A stretch of 51,390 nt of DNA. It comes from an uncultured Eubacterium sp. (GTDB taxonomy: Bacteria; Bacillota; Clostridia; Lachnospirales; Lachnospiraceae). How positions within the stretch are numbered: the stretch's first letter is position 1; every line of letters begins with the position of its first letter. The translations under genes were made by a program, and so were the position numbers. Positions 17,734 to 27,230 of this stretch are shown piece by piece. The notes beneath the pieces were generated by a model. It saw only the letters and a program-made list of their open reading frames with translations, made no database searches and had not been told where the DNA came from. The stretch lies in contig CANRTU010000034.1 of assembly GCA_947642745.1 (NCBI GenBank), positions 1 to 51,390 on the forward strand, read 5' to 3'.

Positions 17734-18271
17734 TAAAAAAAATCACATCCTGGACAGACAGTATCTGTCCATTGTAACCGCCTTTTGTACGCAGCATCTT
17801 TTCCATCCTGGTATGTTTTAATATATCTGTAATAATAACAGCATCTGTTTCCCGGGAAGCCATTCTGTTAAATTCTTTCACTGTATGAACAGGTATGCCT
17901 TTATAATACTCTTCATGTAAGTAGTCATTGATAATACATGACACTCCGACTGTTTCTTTAATACACAGAATAAGCTCATCCAGTAAATGGAACTTTTTAT
18001 TCTGAATTTCATCTTCCCCACAATAAACCGCACAACTGTCTATTTTTCTATTTTGAAAATATGCTGCGTAAGAAACATTCTCTTTTTCATTTATAAACAT
18101 CTGCCGGATGGTTTCCGTCTCCAGTCTGAACCTTTCCAGTCTTTGCATATGACACTTTTTTTCCCTCATGTGCCGCAAAATAACACCAGCACACACCAGC
18201 TTAAGAGAAATTGCTTTTATACTTTCCAGCTTCTTTTTGCATCTTTTATCTATACCCATATCTATACCCAT
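17717..18271 (-). CDS. Protein of unknown function, Rossmann-like
   Basis: Protein of 184 residues that I do not recognise. After a basic helical N-terminus (about 1-55) the alternation of strands and helices looks like a small nucleotide-binding or regulatory Rossmann domain: SCAVYCGED, then YYKGIPVHTVKEF, then DAVIITDI. Such pieces occur as N-terminal domains in polysaccharide epimerases. The start codon is duplicated: a 12-bp direct repeat (18248-18259 and 18260-18271) gives MGIDMGID. The ribosome site GAGG overlaps the stop codon of the upstream gene. It overlaps the TagB-like gene downstream, so the two probably act together. Confidence 0.55.
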   Translation of the reverse strand: MGIDMGIDKRCKKKLESIKAISLKLVCAGVILRHMREKKCHMQRLERFRLETETIRQMFINEKENVSYAAYFQNRKIDSCAVYCGEDEIQNKKFHLLDELILCIKETVGVSCIINDYLHEEYYKGIPVHTVKEFNRMASRETDAVIITDILKHTRMEKMLRTKGGYNGQILSVQDVIFFIDQKR

Positions 18272-18273
18272 TT

Positions 18274-19272
18274 TTACCTCACATACTTTAAATATTTATC
18301 AAGATCCAGCCAGCTGCCAAATACTTCATCATATCTGTCAGGTACTATTCTTCCTTTGCCGCCATTATGAACAAATGTAAGTTCTCCAAAATATGGCGTT
18401 TCATCACACATCAGAAAATCTACCCTTGTAAAAATAAAATCTTCAGATAACGTTTCCGCCATCTGAACGATCTGATCCAGTTTATCTGGTTTTTTAAAAA
18501 TAATCGTCCGGTCATGGGGATAAGCCATAAAATCTACATTTAAAAGATTCCAGTCTGTATCATATGTATTCCCCACAGGTAAATTTCCATGGGCGCCCAT
18601 CCATTTTGACGTTTCCCCTATATTTTTAGAAAGCCAGAATAGTTTTGGTACTCCATGAAAGCAAAACACCCTCAGATCATAAGGTACTTCTCCACTTTTT
18701 GTCAGCAGCAGCTTTTCACAGATAATCCGGGGATGCCCGTCGAATAAATAGCATTCCTCTCCGGTACCGGGAGCATACCTGGATCTCCACAACCATGTGG
18801 ACAGCATCTTTTTCGTTGCCGGAATATCCAGTCTGCTTTTATCCGGAACAATGATATTACTGCCGCTGCTCTGTGTTACTTTCAGTACAAAGCTGTCTGG
18901 CAGCGCATCAAAATCAATTTCCTGCGCTGAATTATATATCCCGTATACTTCGTTCAATATATGTTCTGCTTCATTGCCCAGTTTTTTCCTGATATAATCC
19001 CTTACGTTATACTTATCATAACATTTTTGCAGCAGCTTCTTTTGCCTGTTTCCATTAATCAGTTTCAGCGCCCACATTTTTTCGGTAAATCTGTCAGGTT
19101 TTTCAAAGTCAGGCACCCGCATACAATCTTTAATATAATTTCTACGGATTGCCATTTTTCCAGGTACGATTTTGTAGTATATTTTTCGATATACACTCAA
19201 AACAAAATAATACATTTCCATGACAGGCGTATATCTTTTTGCCATATTTTTCAGACTTTTCAGTATATCCAT
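18274..19272 (-). CDS. TupA-like ATP-grasp protein
   Basis: Protein of 332 residues of the TupA-like ATP-grasp family common in capsule and teichuronopeptide loci. Visible marks are KPDRFTEKMW near the N-terminus, SFVLKVTQSSGSNIIV (the ATP-binding lysine region), DLRVFCFHG, and a C-terminal metal-binding stretch FTRVDFLMCDETPYFGELTF. Members are thought to attach amino acids or similar carboxylates to cell-wall polymers, but substrates are mostly unproved. The ATG at 19272 has AGGA 9 nt before it; the earlier ATG at 19296 has none. Its stop codon lies 2 nt before the unknown gene at 18271. Confidence 0.75.
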   Translation of the reverse strand: MDILKSLKNMAKRYTPVMEMYYFVLSVYRKIYYKIVPGKMAIRRNYIKDCMRVPDFEKPDRFTEKMWALKLINGNRQKKLLQKCYDKYNVRDYIRKKLGNEAEHILNEVYGIYNSAQEIDFDALPDSFVLKVTQSSGSNIIVPDKSRLDIPATKKMLSTWLWRSRYAPGTGEECYLFDGHPRIICEKLLLTKSGEVPYDLRVFCFHGVPKLFWLSKNIGETSKWMGAHGNLPVGNTYDTDWNLLNVDFMAYPHDRTIIFKKPDKLDQIVQMAETLSEDFIFTRVDFLMCDETPYFGELTFVHNGGKGRIVPDRYDEVFGSWLDLDKYLKYVR

Positions 19273-19366
19273 TTTATCCGTTCCTTTTCTACTCATTTGC
19301 TAAATTATGTCTTTATCATAATAAGAACTGTTTCAACAGGCCATAAATTAAAAGGGCTTTTGGCGT

Positions 19367-19388
19367 AAAACACAGGCGTATCTGTGTC
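19367..19388 (-). terminator. Weak hairpin with short T-run between flippase and TupA-like gene
   Basis: On the minus strand ACACAG, a 6-nt loop and CTGTGT (complement of 19370-19387) are followed by TTTT. It lies in the gap behind the flippase gene. With only 6 bp and a short T-run it would attenuate rather than end transcription. Confidence 0.3.
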
Positions 19389-19399
19389 ATACCGCCACA

Positions 19400-20830
19400 C
19401 TATTTTAATTCCGATAAAATACGTTTTATGACATCCTTATTCTTTACTCCCGCAAATACCAGTAATACTGTGTAGAACAGGAATAACGCATATCTGATCA
19501 GATAATCCGGATAAAAAAAGGCCAGTATGATCTGTAATACACACAATATACAAAACATACCTCCAAATTTTCTGTTATCAAAAAGAAACCCCTTACCAAG
19601 CCTGTATTTAACTGCCAGATAGTTGAAACATAAAATAAAAAAATTACTGGCCAGCGTTGAATATGAAGCAGCGACAAATCCATACTCCGGCACAAACACC
19701 AGATTCAGAATCATATTTAAAACCGCAGCGATACAGGTTCCCAGAGAGATATATGGTATCCCGTCATAAAAATATTCAGCCTCGTAATAAAACGAATACA
19801 GAAAATTTATGACCATGGATAAAATCACGGCAGGCATTGCCCATATTGCCTCCCTGTATTCTGCGCCACCCATTATTAAAACAATTTCAGGCGCCGTGAA
19901 CATAAGAAAAACGATCCCCGCACAATATAAGAGTGCATACACGCCACAGTATCTTCTTACGACGTTAAACCGTTTATTATTAAAACTTTCCCTTAACCAG
20001 GGTTTCCATGCCTGATTCATAGCCACCCCTATCACAGACGCAATGGAAGAAACCGCATAAGCCACAGAATAAAGAGCTGTCTGTTCTTCTCCGCAATACA
20101 TAGTAATTACAATTCTGTCCGACTGCCCTAAAACAGCGGCAGACATTGCAGCTACCAGCAAAGGCAGTGATATACCTGCCGCATATGTAATCTGGTTCCA
20201 CACAGGTCTTTTTCCAAGTTTCCAGATATGCTTCCATATAAAAAAACCAAGCAGAATAGTCGGAACGATATATCCGGCGATACGTGCATCCGATTTGTTT
20301 TCACAAATACTCACAAGGAAAAAAGACAATAGCAGCCTGATAACAGCCAGTAATATCGTGTATATCACATAAAATTTATACCTGAAAAACACATGATATT
20401 GTAACTGCTGTAACTGAAACGCAGCCAGAAATATAATATATACGCACAGAATCGTAATATGAACCCGGTCCATTCCAAATATCCGCTCAAAATAATCACC
20501 AGATATTAAAAACAGCACCAGACATGCCAGAGTAAAAAAATTTCCTGCTGATAAAACAGACAGTATAAACTGGTCATGATTTTTTTCGTATTTAAATACA
20601 GATTTTCCGATACTGTCTGCCATGTTCAGCGTCAGTACCGGATATAACAGCGCTTCCCAGGCAAAAAAGCTGGCAACTTCTCCATACTGGGTCTTAGACA
20701 TCATCCTGGTAAATAAAGGAGTTGTAAGAAACATCATTCCTCTGACCAGAAACTGGCAGACCAGGTAATAAAACGCTGCTTTTGCAATTGATTTTTCTTC
20801 TTCAAAAATAAGTGCCTTTAATCGTGACAC
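19400..20830 (-). CDS. Polysaccharide flippase (Wzx/MATE-like)
   Basis: Integral membrane protein of 476 residues with about 12-14 hydrophobic helices along its whole length. The N-terminus (AAFYYLVCQFLVRGMMFLTTPLFTR and QYGEVASFFAWEALL) is the usual opening of the polysaccharide transport family in the MOP superfamily. It should flip the undecaprenyl-linked repeat unit across the membrane before polymerisation by the EpsG-like protein. One flippase and one polymerase in the locus fit a Wzx/Wzy route. Confidence 0.9.
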   Translation of the reverse strand: MSRLKALIFEEEKSIAKAAFYYLVCQFLVRGMMFLTTPLFTRMMSKTQYGEVASFFAWEALLYPVLTLNMADSIGKSVFKYEKNHDQFILSVLSAGNFFTLACLVLFLISGDYFERIFGMDRVHITILCVYIIFLAAFQLQQLQYHVFFRYKFYVIYTILLAVIRLLLSFFLVSICENKSDARIAGYIVPTILLGFFIWKHIWKLGKRPVWNQITYAAGISLPLLVAAMSAAVLGQSDRIVITMYCGEEQTALYSVAYAVSSIASVIGVAMNQAWKPWLRESFNNKRFNVVRRYCGVYALLYCAGIVFLMFTAPEIVLIMGGAEYREAIWAMPAVILSMVINFLYSFYYEAEYFYDGIPYISLGTCIAAVLNMILNLVFVPEYGFVAASYSTLASNFFILCFNYLAVKYRLGKGFLFDNRKFGGMFCILCVLQIILAFFYPDYLIRYALFLFYTVLLVFAGVKNKDVIKRILSELK

Positions 20831-20913
20831 GATTTATCTCCCGATTTTTATTACCATTTTTATATCAGACAGTTTACTAATTTCTCAGGCTGTATCCCGT
20901 ATAATATGCCCGC

Positions 20914-21987
20914 TCAGTGCGTAAACCTTCCAGTAAAATCCTTTGTTGCACATTTTTCTAACGGCAGTTTCACTATAGTTTTCTCCGCCGCTGATTTATA
21001 TACAGCGAGCACAAGTTCCAGCGCACGCTTCCCTGCTTTCGCAGTTACATATGGTTCCCTGTTATTTATTATGGCATCTACAACATCCGCATAAAGCGGT
21101 ATATGACCATAACCATACACATCTGGCGGATGCTCTGTATATCCGTTCACTATCACTCCCGGCTCGTCGAGTCCGTCCGCAAAGCGCCACTCCTCAATCC
21201 GGTTCACACTCTGTCCCCCTGCCTTGACAGTCCCCTTTTCTCCAAATAAATAAAGGGTTTCTTCCAGGTTCTGTGGATATAAATCTGTGGTGCCTTCTAT
21301 CACCCCATAGGAGCCATTTTTGAATTTCACCAGCGCAATTCCCATATCCTCTGCCTCTATATAAGGATGATTCAGCTGGTCGGTCATCCCGATTACCTCA
21401 TCAGCTTCATCACCCATCATCCAGCACAACAGATCTATATTATGGATACACTGGTTCATCAATGCTCCGCCGTCCTGTGACCATGTTCCCCGCCACTGCG
21501 CCCCAGAATAATAATCCCGATCCCTGCACCAGCGGATATGGGCTGTTCCGTAAAACATACGTCCAAAACGGCCTTTTTCCACCGCCTCCCTTATTTTCTG
21601 TATGGATCTGTTAAACCGGTTCTGGTGGGATACACATACTTTCAGATCTTTTTGTGCCGCCTTTTCTATAATTGCGTCCGCATCCGCAATGGAAAGAGCC
21701 ACCGGCTTTTCTATTATGAGATTACATCCGGCGTCCATACAGTCCAGCGCAATGGCCGCATGACTGCCGGAAGGTGTAGCAACAGCCACCAGTTCCGGTT
21801 TTTCTTTATCCAGCATTTCATGATAATCCCGATAGATATGAACGTCACACAGATTATATTTTGTGATTTTATCCGCTGACATTTTCTCATCTGTATCACA
21901 TATTCCCACAATTTCCAGACAATTCTTTTTTGCGGCAGCTATATGATTTGGTGAAATCCTTCCGCAGCCAATCAGTGCATATCTCAC
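20914..21987 (-). CDS. Gfo/Idh/MocA family oxidoreductase (WlbA/WbpB-like)
   Basis: NAD(P)-dependent sugar oxidoreductase of 357 residues. The N-terminal Rossmann motif is LIGCGRISPNH (4-14). EKPVALS near residue 95 contains the catalytic lysine, and MNQCIHNIDLLCWMMG carries the usual histidine region. Relatives such as WlbA oxidise the C3 of UDP-N-acetylglucosaminuronate, and a UDP-sugar dehydrogenase able to make such a uronate is encoded at 29064-30380. The aminotransferase that would normally follow WlbA is not seen beyond the PglE-like one, so the exact sugar is open. Confidence 0.8.
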   Translation of the reverse strand: MRYALIGCGRISPNHIAAAKKNCLEIVGICDTDEKMSADKITKYNLCDVHIYRDYHEMLDKEKPELVAVATPSGSHAAIALDCMDAGCNLIIEKPVALSIADADAIIEKAAQKDLKVCVSHQNRFNRSIQKIREAVEKGRFGRMFYGTAHIRWCRDRDYYSGAQWRGTWSQDGGALMNQCIHNIDLLCWMMGDEADEVIGMTDQLNHPYIEAEDMGIALVKFKNGSYGVIEGTTDLYPQNLEETLYLFGEKGTVKAGGQSVNRIEEWRFADGLDEPGVIVNGYTEHPPDVYGYGHIPLYADVVDAIINNREPYVTAKAGKRALELVLAVYKSAAEKTIVKLPLEKCATKDFTGRFTH

Positions 21988-22005
21988 TGTATAGTCCCTC
22001 CCATC

Positions 22006-23235
22006 TCAGATATGTATTGACCTTGTCAGACAGTCTGTAAAACGGTATCCATCCCAGACCATCCCAAAATCCATTGTCCTGCCAATATCAACGATCCTGT
22101 CAATTCCCCGGACACCGGATTCCAGCATAGCGATAAGCTGCTGCCGGTCTCCCAGTACCGCAACTGTCTGACAACGGATGTCATCTGCCAGCTGTTCCAG
22201 CTCCAGAATATTATCGCAATCGTACTCGAAAAAAAATCCACAACTGCTTCTGTATTCCATCAGCGACGGTTCCACCCTGGTAACTACAGCACGGATAATC
22301 AGATTATCCGCATGTGGAAGAATGCGTAACCCGGGCACGTTTATGGCTGCCAGGCAACTGTCCGTGAGCTTTTGAACTCCCATTATGTCCGCAAATCTAT
22401 ATTTTTCCCGAACGAGAGAATGCAGACTTGTCCAGAATTTTTCCTTTGCTTCCTGCTTCCGGTTACCCAGCCATATGACTATTTGCGGACTGGTGCACGC
22501 ATTCTGATCAAATAGATACGTATCATTATAAAATCCCAGATCCACGACCTCCCTGTCCGGCTGATTCAGACACATATACACATCTGAATCAATGACTGCC
22601 GCCGAATATCTGTCCGCAAATACGACTTCTGTCCCCCTGGGTGACAGCGGAGACATACGAATATCCGCAACCGTCTGGTCACCACCCCAGATAATACGTA
22701 CATCCGCTATGGCAGACAAAAGATCGTTAATTACTTTCTGCCTTTCATAGCGGACCAGCGTAATATACTGCCGGAGATTTTTATGGTTTTCCAGTATTCT
22801 TCCAATTCCTTCTGTAATAATCCGTGTCTGTGGAAATTCCTTTGAAGGAATCCGGACAATGTTTTTGTTTCCACATAATAATCCGGCCGCCAGACTATAC
22901 GCAAAATTTACCGGCACATTGGATGGAGCCACATGAAAAGCCATACCCCTGCCCATGCGTATACAGCCGCAATCATCCATATGATATTTTTCCGCCATTC
23001 TGACCACCGATCCCCTGCGAATCCAGAACGCAAAGGTTACGACATCAGGATACTGCCGTGCCTGTGGATGTTTCATCAGATACCCGGACAGATCATCCAG
23101 AAATTCTACCACATGTTCATTGAATGGTTTTTTTACCGGCGCCCTTACCGCATCCGACATCCCTTCCGCACTACCAGTCAGGAATGAAATCTGGTGGAAA
23201 ATAATTTGTTCTTCTTTATTAAAATCCCTGTGCAT
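22006..23235 (-). CDS. LuxC-like acyl-CoA/acyl-thioester reductase
   Basis: Acyl-CoA reductase family protein of about 409 residues related to aldehyde dehydrogenases. MAFHVAPSNVPVNFAYSLAA and FDQNACTSPQ are the family marks; the latter holds the active cysteine (Cys247 from the ATG at 23235). It would reduce an acyl thioester, or an acyl group handed over by the LuxE-like partner, to an aldehyde. It overlaps the end of the LuxE-like gene. A GTG at 23244 is an alternative start; GGGGGTG just upstream does not clearly decide. No luciferase genes are present, so a role in making a glycan substituent or unusual sugar is more likely. Confidence 0.8.
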   Translation of the reverse strand: MHRDFNKEEQIIFHQISFLTGSAEGMSDAVRAPVKKPFNEHVVEFLDDLSGYLMKHPQARQYPDVVTFAFWIRRGSVVRMAEKYHMDDCGCIRMGRGMAFHVAPSNVPVNFAYSLAAGLLCGNKNIVRIPSKEFPQTRIITEGIGRILENHKNLRQYITLVRYERQKVINDLLSAIADVRIIWGGDQTVADIRMSPLSPRGTEVVFADRYSAAVIDSDVYMCLNQPDREVVDLGFYNDTYLFDQNACTSPQIVIWLGNRKQEAKEKFWTSLHSLVREKYRFADIMGVQKLTDSCLAAINVPGLRILPHADNLIIRAVVTRVEPSLMEYRSSCGFFFEYDCDNILELEQLADDIRCQTVAVLGDRQQLIAMLESGVRGIDRIVDIGRTMDFGMVWDGYRFTDCLTRSIHI

Positions 23236-24313
23236 ATGTATCACTGCACCCCCTCATTTCTGCCTGTTTCATCCTGCCAGCCACCAGAAAACGGGTACCT
23301 CTGCGTCCACAAGGACAATCATCCGTTCCTGCAATTACTCCCTCATCCCCAGTAAGCAGACTATGCCCCGGATAAGATTCCGGTATCATACTGACCACCT
23401 GTATAATACCTTTTTCACCTGGGTTGCACAGACTAAAATCCACCGGACGTCTTATGATTACATCCGAAAAAATCCCAGCATGCAGATAACCATATTCACA
23501 TTCCATATAGATGCATCCAGTCTGTTCAGCCATGCCATAATAATCATGGATTTCTGTTAACCCGCACACCCGTTGCAGACCATCATGAAACTCTTTCCGG
23601 CTGACAGCAAGAGAAGCCAGCTTCTTCCAGCCACCCCCGTGAATCAGAATCCCATCTGACAAATCAATCCGGATACCTGCTTCTCTTTCCAGTCGCACCA
23701 GCTCTTTGTAAAAATACTGCCAGACCATGAACGTAAATCCAAACAACAATATCCTGCTTCCCCTGTTAACATCCAGAAACCTGGCCAGTCCATCAGTATC
23801 CAGTTCCATATTATCATTCAATGCATATATCCTGCGGGTCCCGAATATGGAAAATCCCAGTATGCCGGCTCCCCGTGCTGAAAATACATCTCTGTTTTTC
23901 AAAACGCCGGGGCAGTCAATTATAACCATTGGCAGTCTGTCCTTACCAGTAAAGTCTGAAACAGTTTTTACCAATGCCCGTTGCTGGTTTGCGGCTGTCG
24001 CACGATCCAGAAAGATCCTGGCAGGCCGTTGTCCGGTTGTGGCAGAAGACGTTATTGTCTTTACAATATCCCAGTCCGGAACAGACTTTAGCTCCAGCTC
24101 TTTAAACAGCTGAACAGGCAGAAATGGCAGATCTCTGACTGACCCACAGCTGTGTGGATCAAATCCCATACTATCCAGTACTTTCCTGTATTCCGCACAG
24201 TTATTGTAATGATATAATGTAAGCTCTTTTAACCGCCTGGTCAGCACTGTTTCTTTCTCCTCTGCGTCCAGAGCGTATGGTTTCATATTCCATATGTCTT
24301 CAAATCCTGTCAT
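23219..24313 (-). CDS. LuxE-like acyl-protein synthetase
   Basis: Acyl-protein synthetase family protein of 364 residues, an adenylate-forming enzyme. TSSATTGQRPARIFLD near residue 95 is the ATP-binding loop, and GLTEIHDYYGMAEQTG near residue 250 is a second ATP-site motif. LuxE activates an acid as acyl-AMP and passes it to LuxC. The ATG at 24313 has GGAGA 7 nt before it and was preferred to the first in-frame ATG at 24343. It overlaps the LuxC-like gene by 17 nt. With a separate AMP-ligase and ACP next to it, the locus has two acid-activating enzymes. Confidence 0.8.
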   Translation of the reverse strand: MTGFEDIWNMKPYALDAEEKETVLTRRLKELTLYHYNNCAEYRKVLDSMGFDPHSCGSVRDLPFLPVQLFKELELKSVPDWDIVKTITSSATTGQRPARIFLDRATAANQQRALVKTVSDFTGKDRLPMVIIDCPGVLKNRDVFSARGAGILGFSIFGTRRIYALNDNMELDTDGLARFLDVNRGSRILLFGFTFMVWQYFYKELVRLEREAGIRIDLSDGILIHGGGWKKLASLAVSRKEFHDGLQRVCGLTEIHDYYGMAEQTGCIYMECEYGYLHAGIFSDVIIRRPVDFSLCNPGEKGIIQVVSMIPESYPGHSLLTGDEGVIAGTDDCPCGRRGTRFLVAGRMKQAEMRGCSDTYAQGF

Positions 24314-24460
24314 ACAATTTCTCCGTTGCGTTTCATGATACATATTTCATATCACGGTATATCTGTTTTTCATTTTCATGACACTTTATTCTTTATTTTC
24401 TGTAGCATTTACGCCTCCATCCGCTCCCTGACGATTGAATTACACATGCTTTTTGATATA

Positions 24461-25882
24461 TCAGTTAATGGTATCATAATATCCATCCAGCTGTGCATAC
24501 TGTATTTTTCCCGCATCATTTCTGGGTATCTGATCTATTACTACTGTCCGGAAAGCTGAAGGATGGAGTCCTGTTTTATGAATCACATAATCCCTTGCCA
24601 TGCCGGCTTTTTCCTGGTCTTTCCCAGCGAGAAAAATGTACATATGATCATCTACACCTGCACAGGCAGTATCCAGACCGTATTTATTTCTGATCATGTC
24701 TTCCGTTTCATCCAGACTTATCCGGTTCCCAAATATTTTTAAAAACCGTTTTTTCCTGCCAGTAATATAATAACAGCCTTCCTCATCAAACAGGGCCATA
24801 TCACCAGTAAACAGTACCCCGTGGTTCTCATCACCTTTTATCAGATCCTCTCCACACTGCGCATAACCTGGTGTAACATTCCTGCCCTCATAAATAAGTT
24901 CGCCCATGGTGTGCGGCGCATGGATCTGACTGCCATCCGGCCCGGCCAGCCAGAATCTGCCACCTGGTATAGCATAACCCATGGCCCCTTTCCTGCGTAC
25001 CGCCATTTCTGCCGGGAGATAACCCATACGTGCAGTTGCCTCGCACTGCCCATACATAATATAAAATTTCCTGCCTGATTTTTGTGCATATTCTGCATAC
25101 AGCTCATGTAATCCGGAGGATAATTTCCCGCCTGCCTGGGTCATAACAGACAGTGACGGCAAATCCATCTGCCGGAACCGGAGTCTTTCCAGCATCTCAT
25201 ATGTATAGGGAACACCTGCCAGGGAAGTTGCCCTGTAACAATTAAAAAATGTCCAGAACTCCTTCTGCATAATCGTCCGATTCGTAAGAAGTACACAGGC
25301 ACCCACATCCAGATGAGTGTTAATAACAGACAGTCCATACGTATAGTACATCGGAAGTGTTGTAACCGGTCTCTGATCTGCGTTCAGTTTAAGATATTCC
25401 ACAATGCTCTCTGTATTTGCACGAAGATTATCGTATGTCTGGCGGACAAATCTGGGACTTCCAGTGGATCCGGAAGTAGGCAGCAGCAGGGCCAGATCAT
25501 CATGAAGCGGATATTCCCTGTCATAGTCAGTCCTCCACAGCATATAGCCGTATGCCTCAGATACCGGATGCGTATTTACATACAGTCTGCCCTGTTCTGC
25601 CGGTCCCCAGATAAATGAAGGCTGATACTTTTCCAGAAGCTGTTTCACAAGACCATGTTCCATCCTGTTGCCGGCCAGTATCGGAACAATCCGGTTCTGC
25701 AAAAAAGCAGCATACCCCAGTACGGATCCCAGGCTGTTTTCACAAAGACAGAACACCAGACACCGGTGTCCTGCCGCTTCTGCCAGGGAACGGCATTTGC
25801 CATCCAGATGACGGTAGGTAAGCGACGTACCCGTTTCATCCAGTAATGCGGTCTGGTCCGCATATTTATCAAAATCCCACAT
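24461..25882 (-). CDS. AMP-dependent acyl ligase (ANL superfamily)
   Basis: Adenylate-forming ligase of 473 residues. The P-loop TSGSTGSP is at 136-143, the A5-type region YIMYGQCEATARMGYL in the middle, and LFTGDMALFDEEG with ITGRKKRFLKIFGNR toward the end. The A10 lysine is in NDAGKIQY near residue 460. It stops 5 nt after the ACP gene begins to its side, so the likely reaction is loading a free acid onto the ACP phosphopantetheine, as DltA does for D-alanine. The substrate cannot be read from the sequence. Confidence 0.85.
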   Translation of the reverse strand: MWDFDKYADQTALLDETGTSLTYRHLDGKCRSLAEAAGHRCLVFCLCENSLGSVLGYAAFLQNRIVPILAGNRMEHGLVKQLLEKYQPSFIWGPAEQGRLYVNTHPVSEAYGYMLWRTDYDREYPLHDDLALLLPTSGSTGSPRFVRQTYDNLRANTESIVEYLKLNADQRPVTTLPMYYTYGLSVINTHLDVGACVLLTNRTIMQKEFWTFFNCYRATSLAGVPYTYEMLERLRFRQMDLPSLSVMTQAGGKLSSGLHELYAEYAQKSGRKFYIMYGQCEATARMGYLPAEMAVRRKGAMGYAIPGGRFWLAGPDGSQIHAPHTMGELIYEGRNVTPGYAQCGEDLIKGDENHGVLFTGDMALFDEEGCYYITGRKKRFLKIFGNRISLDETEDMIRNKYGLDTACAGVDDHMYIFLAGKDQEKAGMARDYVIHKTGLHPSAFRTVVIDQIPRNDAGKIQYAQLDGYYDTIN

Positions 25883-25887
25883 AATTA

Positions 25888-26127
25888 TTAAAATTCTACT
25901 CCGTATTTCTCAGACAGAATTTTCTTTCCCCTTTCATATGAGTTGAAATCTATAATATCCGTAGTATCCATCATAATATCAAATGCATTTTCAATTTCTG
26001 ACACAAGATTCATGTGTCCAACTGAATCCCAGGATGGTATTGCCTGGTAACACAGGTTTTTAGTCTGCTCCTTTTCAATTTCCAGTGTACTGGTAAAAAT
26101 ATCCAGATATTTTTCAGTATTTGTCAT
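25888..26127 (-). CDS. Acyl carrier protein
   Basis: Small acidic helical protein of 79 residues with the phosphopantetheine site in WDSVGHMNL; Ser35 is the attachment residue. It lies 5 nt upstream of the AMP-ligase gene and just after the short-chain dehydrogenase gene. This is a dedicated carrier for the locus rather than the housekeeping AcpP, judging by its company. It may carry the acyl group used by the LpxD-like transferases, or glyceryl from the FkbH-like protein. Confidence 0.88.
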   Translation of the reverse strand: MTNTEKYLDIFTSTLEIEKEQTKNLCYQAIPSWDSVGHMNLVSEIENAFDIMMDTTDIIDFNSYERGKKILSEKYGVEF

Positions 26128-26263
26128 AATACTCCTTTCTTTTACTAAGATAATCTGGGCCTGATATCCACATTAAGTATAGCTGGGATTGATTTAGAGA
26201 ACATCGTTTTGTAAACCAGGTTCTCCCATCACAAAATGCACTGACCGGCTACGCCTGCCTGCG

Positions 26264-27010
26264 CTATATAACCGCTCCGCCTCTGACTCCTATGACCTCA
26301 CCTGTCATATAACCGGACATATCTGAAGCAAGAAACACAACCGCATCTGCCACATCTTCCGGAGTACCCAGACGTCCCATTCTGATGTTTCTGATTCTAT
26401 CCTGTACATTTTTTTCTCCTATACTGTGAAACATATCTGTATCAATCATTCCAGGCGCAACAGCATTTACCCTCACATTGTCCGGAGCCAGTTCCTTCGC
26501 CGCTGTTTTCGTCAGCGCCAGCACAGCACCCTTTGACGCAGAATATACAAGCTGACCCGGATTACCCTCCAGACCGACAATACTGGACATATTTATAATA
26601 CTGCCACTTTTGTGAGAAACCATTATCCTGGCAGCAATCTGGAGCATATCTATTACCGCACAGATATTGGTGGTAAATGTCTCTTCCATCTGTTCCCTGG
26701 TAATCATACCAGTCAGTGCGTCCTGCATAACCCCGGCGTTATTAACCAGAACGTCCAGTCCGGCCCGTTCTCTCCGGATCTGCAAAAATGCCTTTCGGGC
26801 TCCGGCCTGATCCCGTACATCAAAATATACCGGTATAATATCTGTATGGTACGTACCAGACAATTCCCTGCACACGCTGTCAATGCTTCCAGGCCTTCTC
26901 GCATTTGCATATACAACAGCTCCTTCCTGCGCAAACCTGCGTACAATACAGGCGCCAATCCCCCTGCTGGTGCCTGTAACCAGACAGATTTTATTTTGTA
27001 ACAGACCCAC
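26264..27010 (-). CDS. Short-chain dehydrogenase (FabG-like)
   Basis: Classical SDR of 248 residues: cofactor motif TGTSRGIG (12-19), NNAGV (90-94), and catalytic Ser143, Tyr156 and Lys160 (YSASK). FabG relatives reduce 3-ketoacyl-ACP to 3-hydroxyacyl-ACP. Since the next gene encodes an ACP, I infer it reduces a carrier-bound 3-keto acid; reduction of a nucleotide sugar is the alternative. Confidence 0.85.
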   Translation of the reverse strand: MGLLQNKICLVTGTSRGIGACIVRRFAQEGAVVYANARRPGSIDSVCRELSGTYHTDIIPVYFDVRDQAGARKAFLQIRRERAGLDVLVNNAGVMQDALTGMITREQMEETFTTNICAVIDMLQIAARIMVSHKSGSIINMSSIVGLEGNPGQLVYSASKGAVLALTKTAAKELAPDNVRVNAVAPGMIDTDMFHSIGEKNVQDRIRNIRMGRLGTPEDVADAVVFLASDMSGYMTGEVIGVRGGAVI

Positions 27011-27070
27011 TTTAATTTCCTCCTCCCACTATATTCTGATAAAAATATATCAGCCCCTGACATAAATGCC

Positions 27071-27187
27071 CTGGAACGTGTCTGAAAATCATTCCCGACA
27101 TCCGCATTCCCCATTTTGTATCCTTCCGGAGTATACCATTACCTTCAGGGTATATCTCATGGAAAGCATTTTTCAAACACACTCTGG
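27071..27187. repeat. MITE-like repeat, copy 2
   Basis: A 117-bp element in the 220-bp gap between two genes. The left end is CTGGAACGTGTCTGAAAAT (27071-27089). The complement of the right end begins CCAGAGTGTGTTTGAAAA. The two ends are imperfect inverted repeats, and both match the ends of copy 1 at 1422-1613. No transposase is present. Confidence 0.55.
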
Positions 27188-27230
27188 TACTTATTCAGAA
27201 TTCGTTTCAGCCCCGTCACAGGCATATTTA

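Noticed and set aside
22006..24313. Bioluminescence genes luxC and luxE
   Set aside because: No luciferase or luxD is present; these families are also found in polysaccharide loci.
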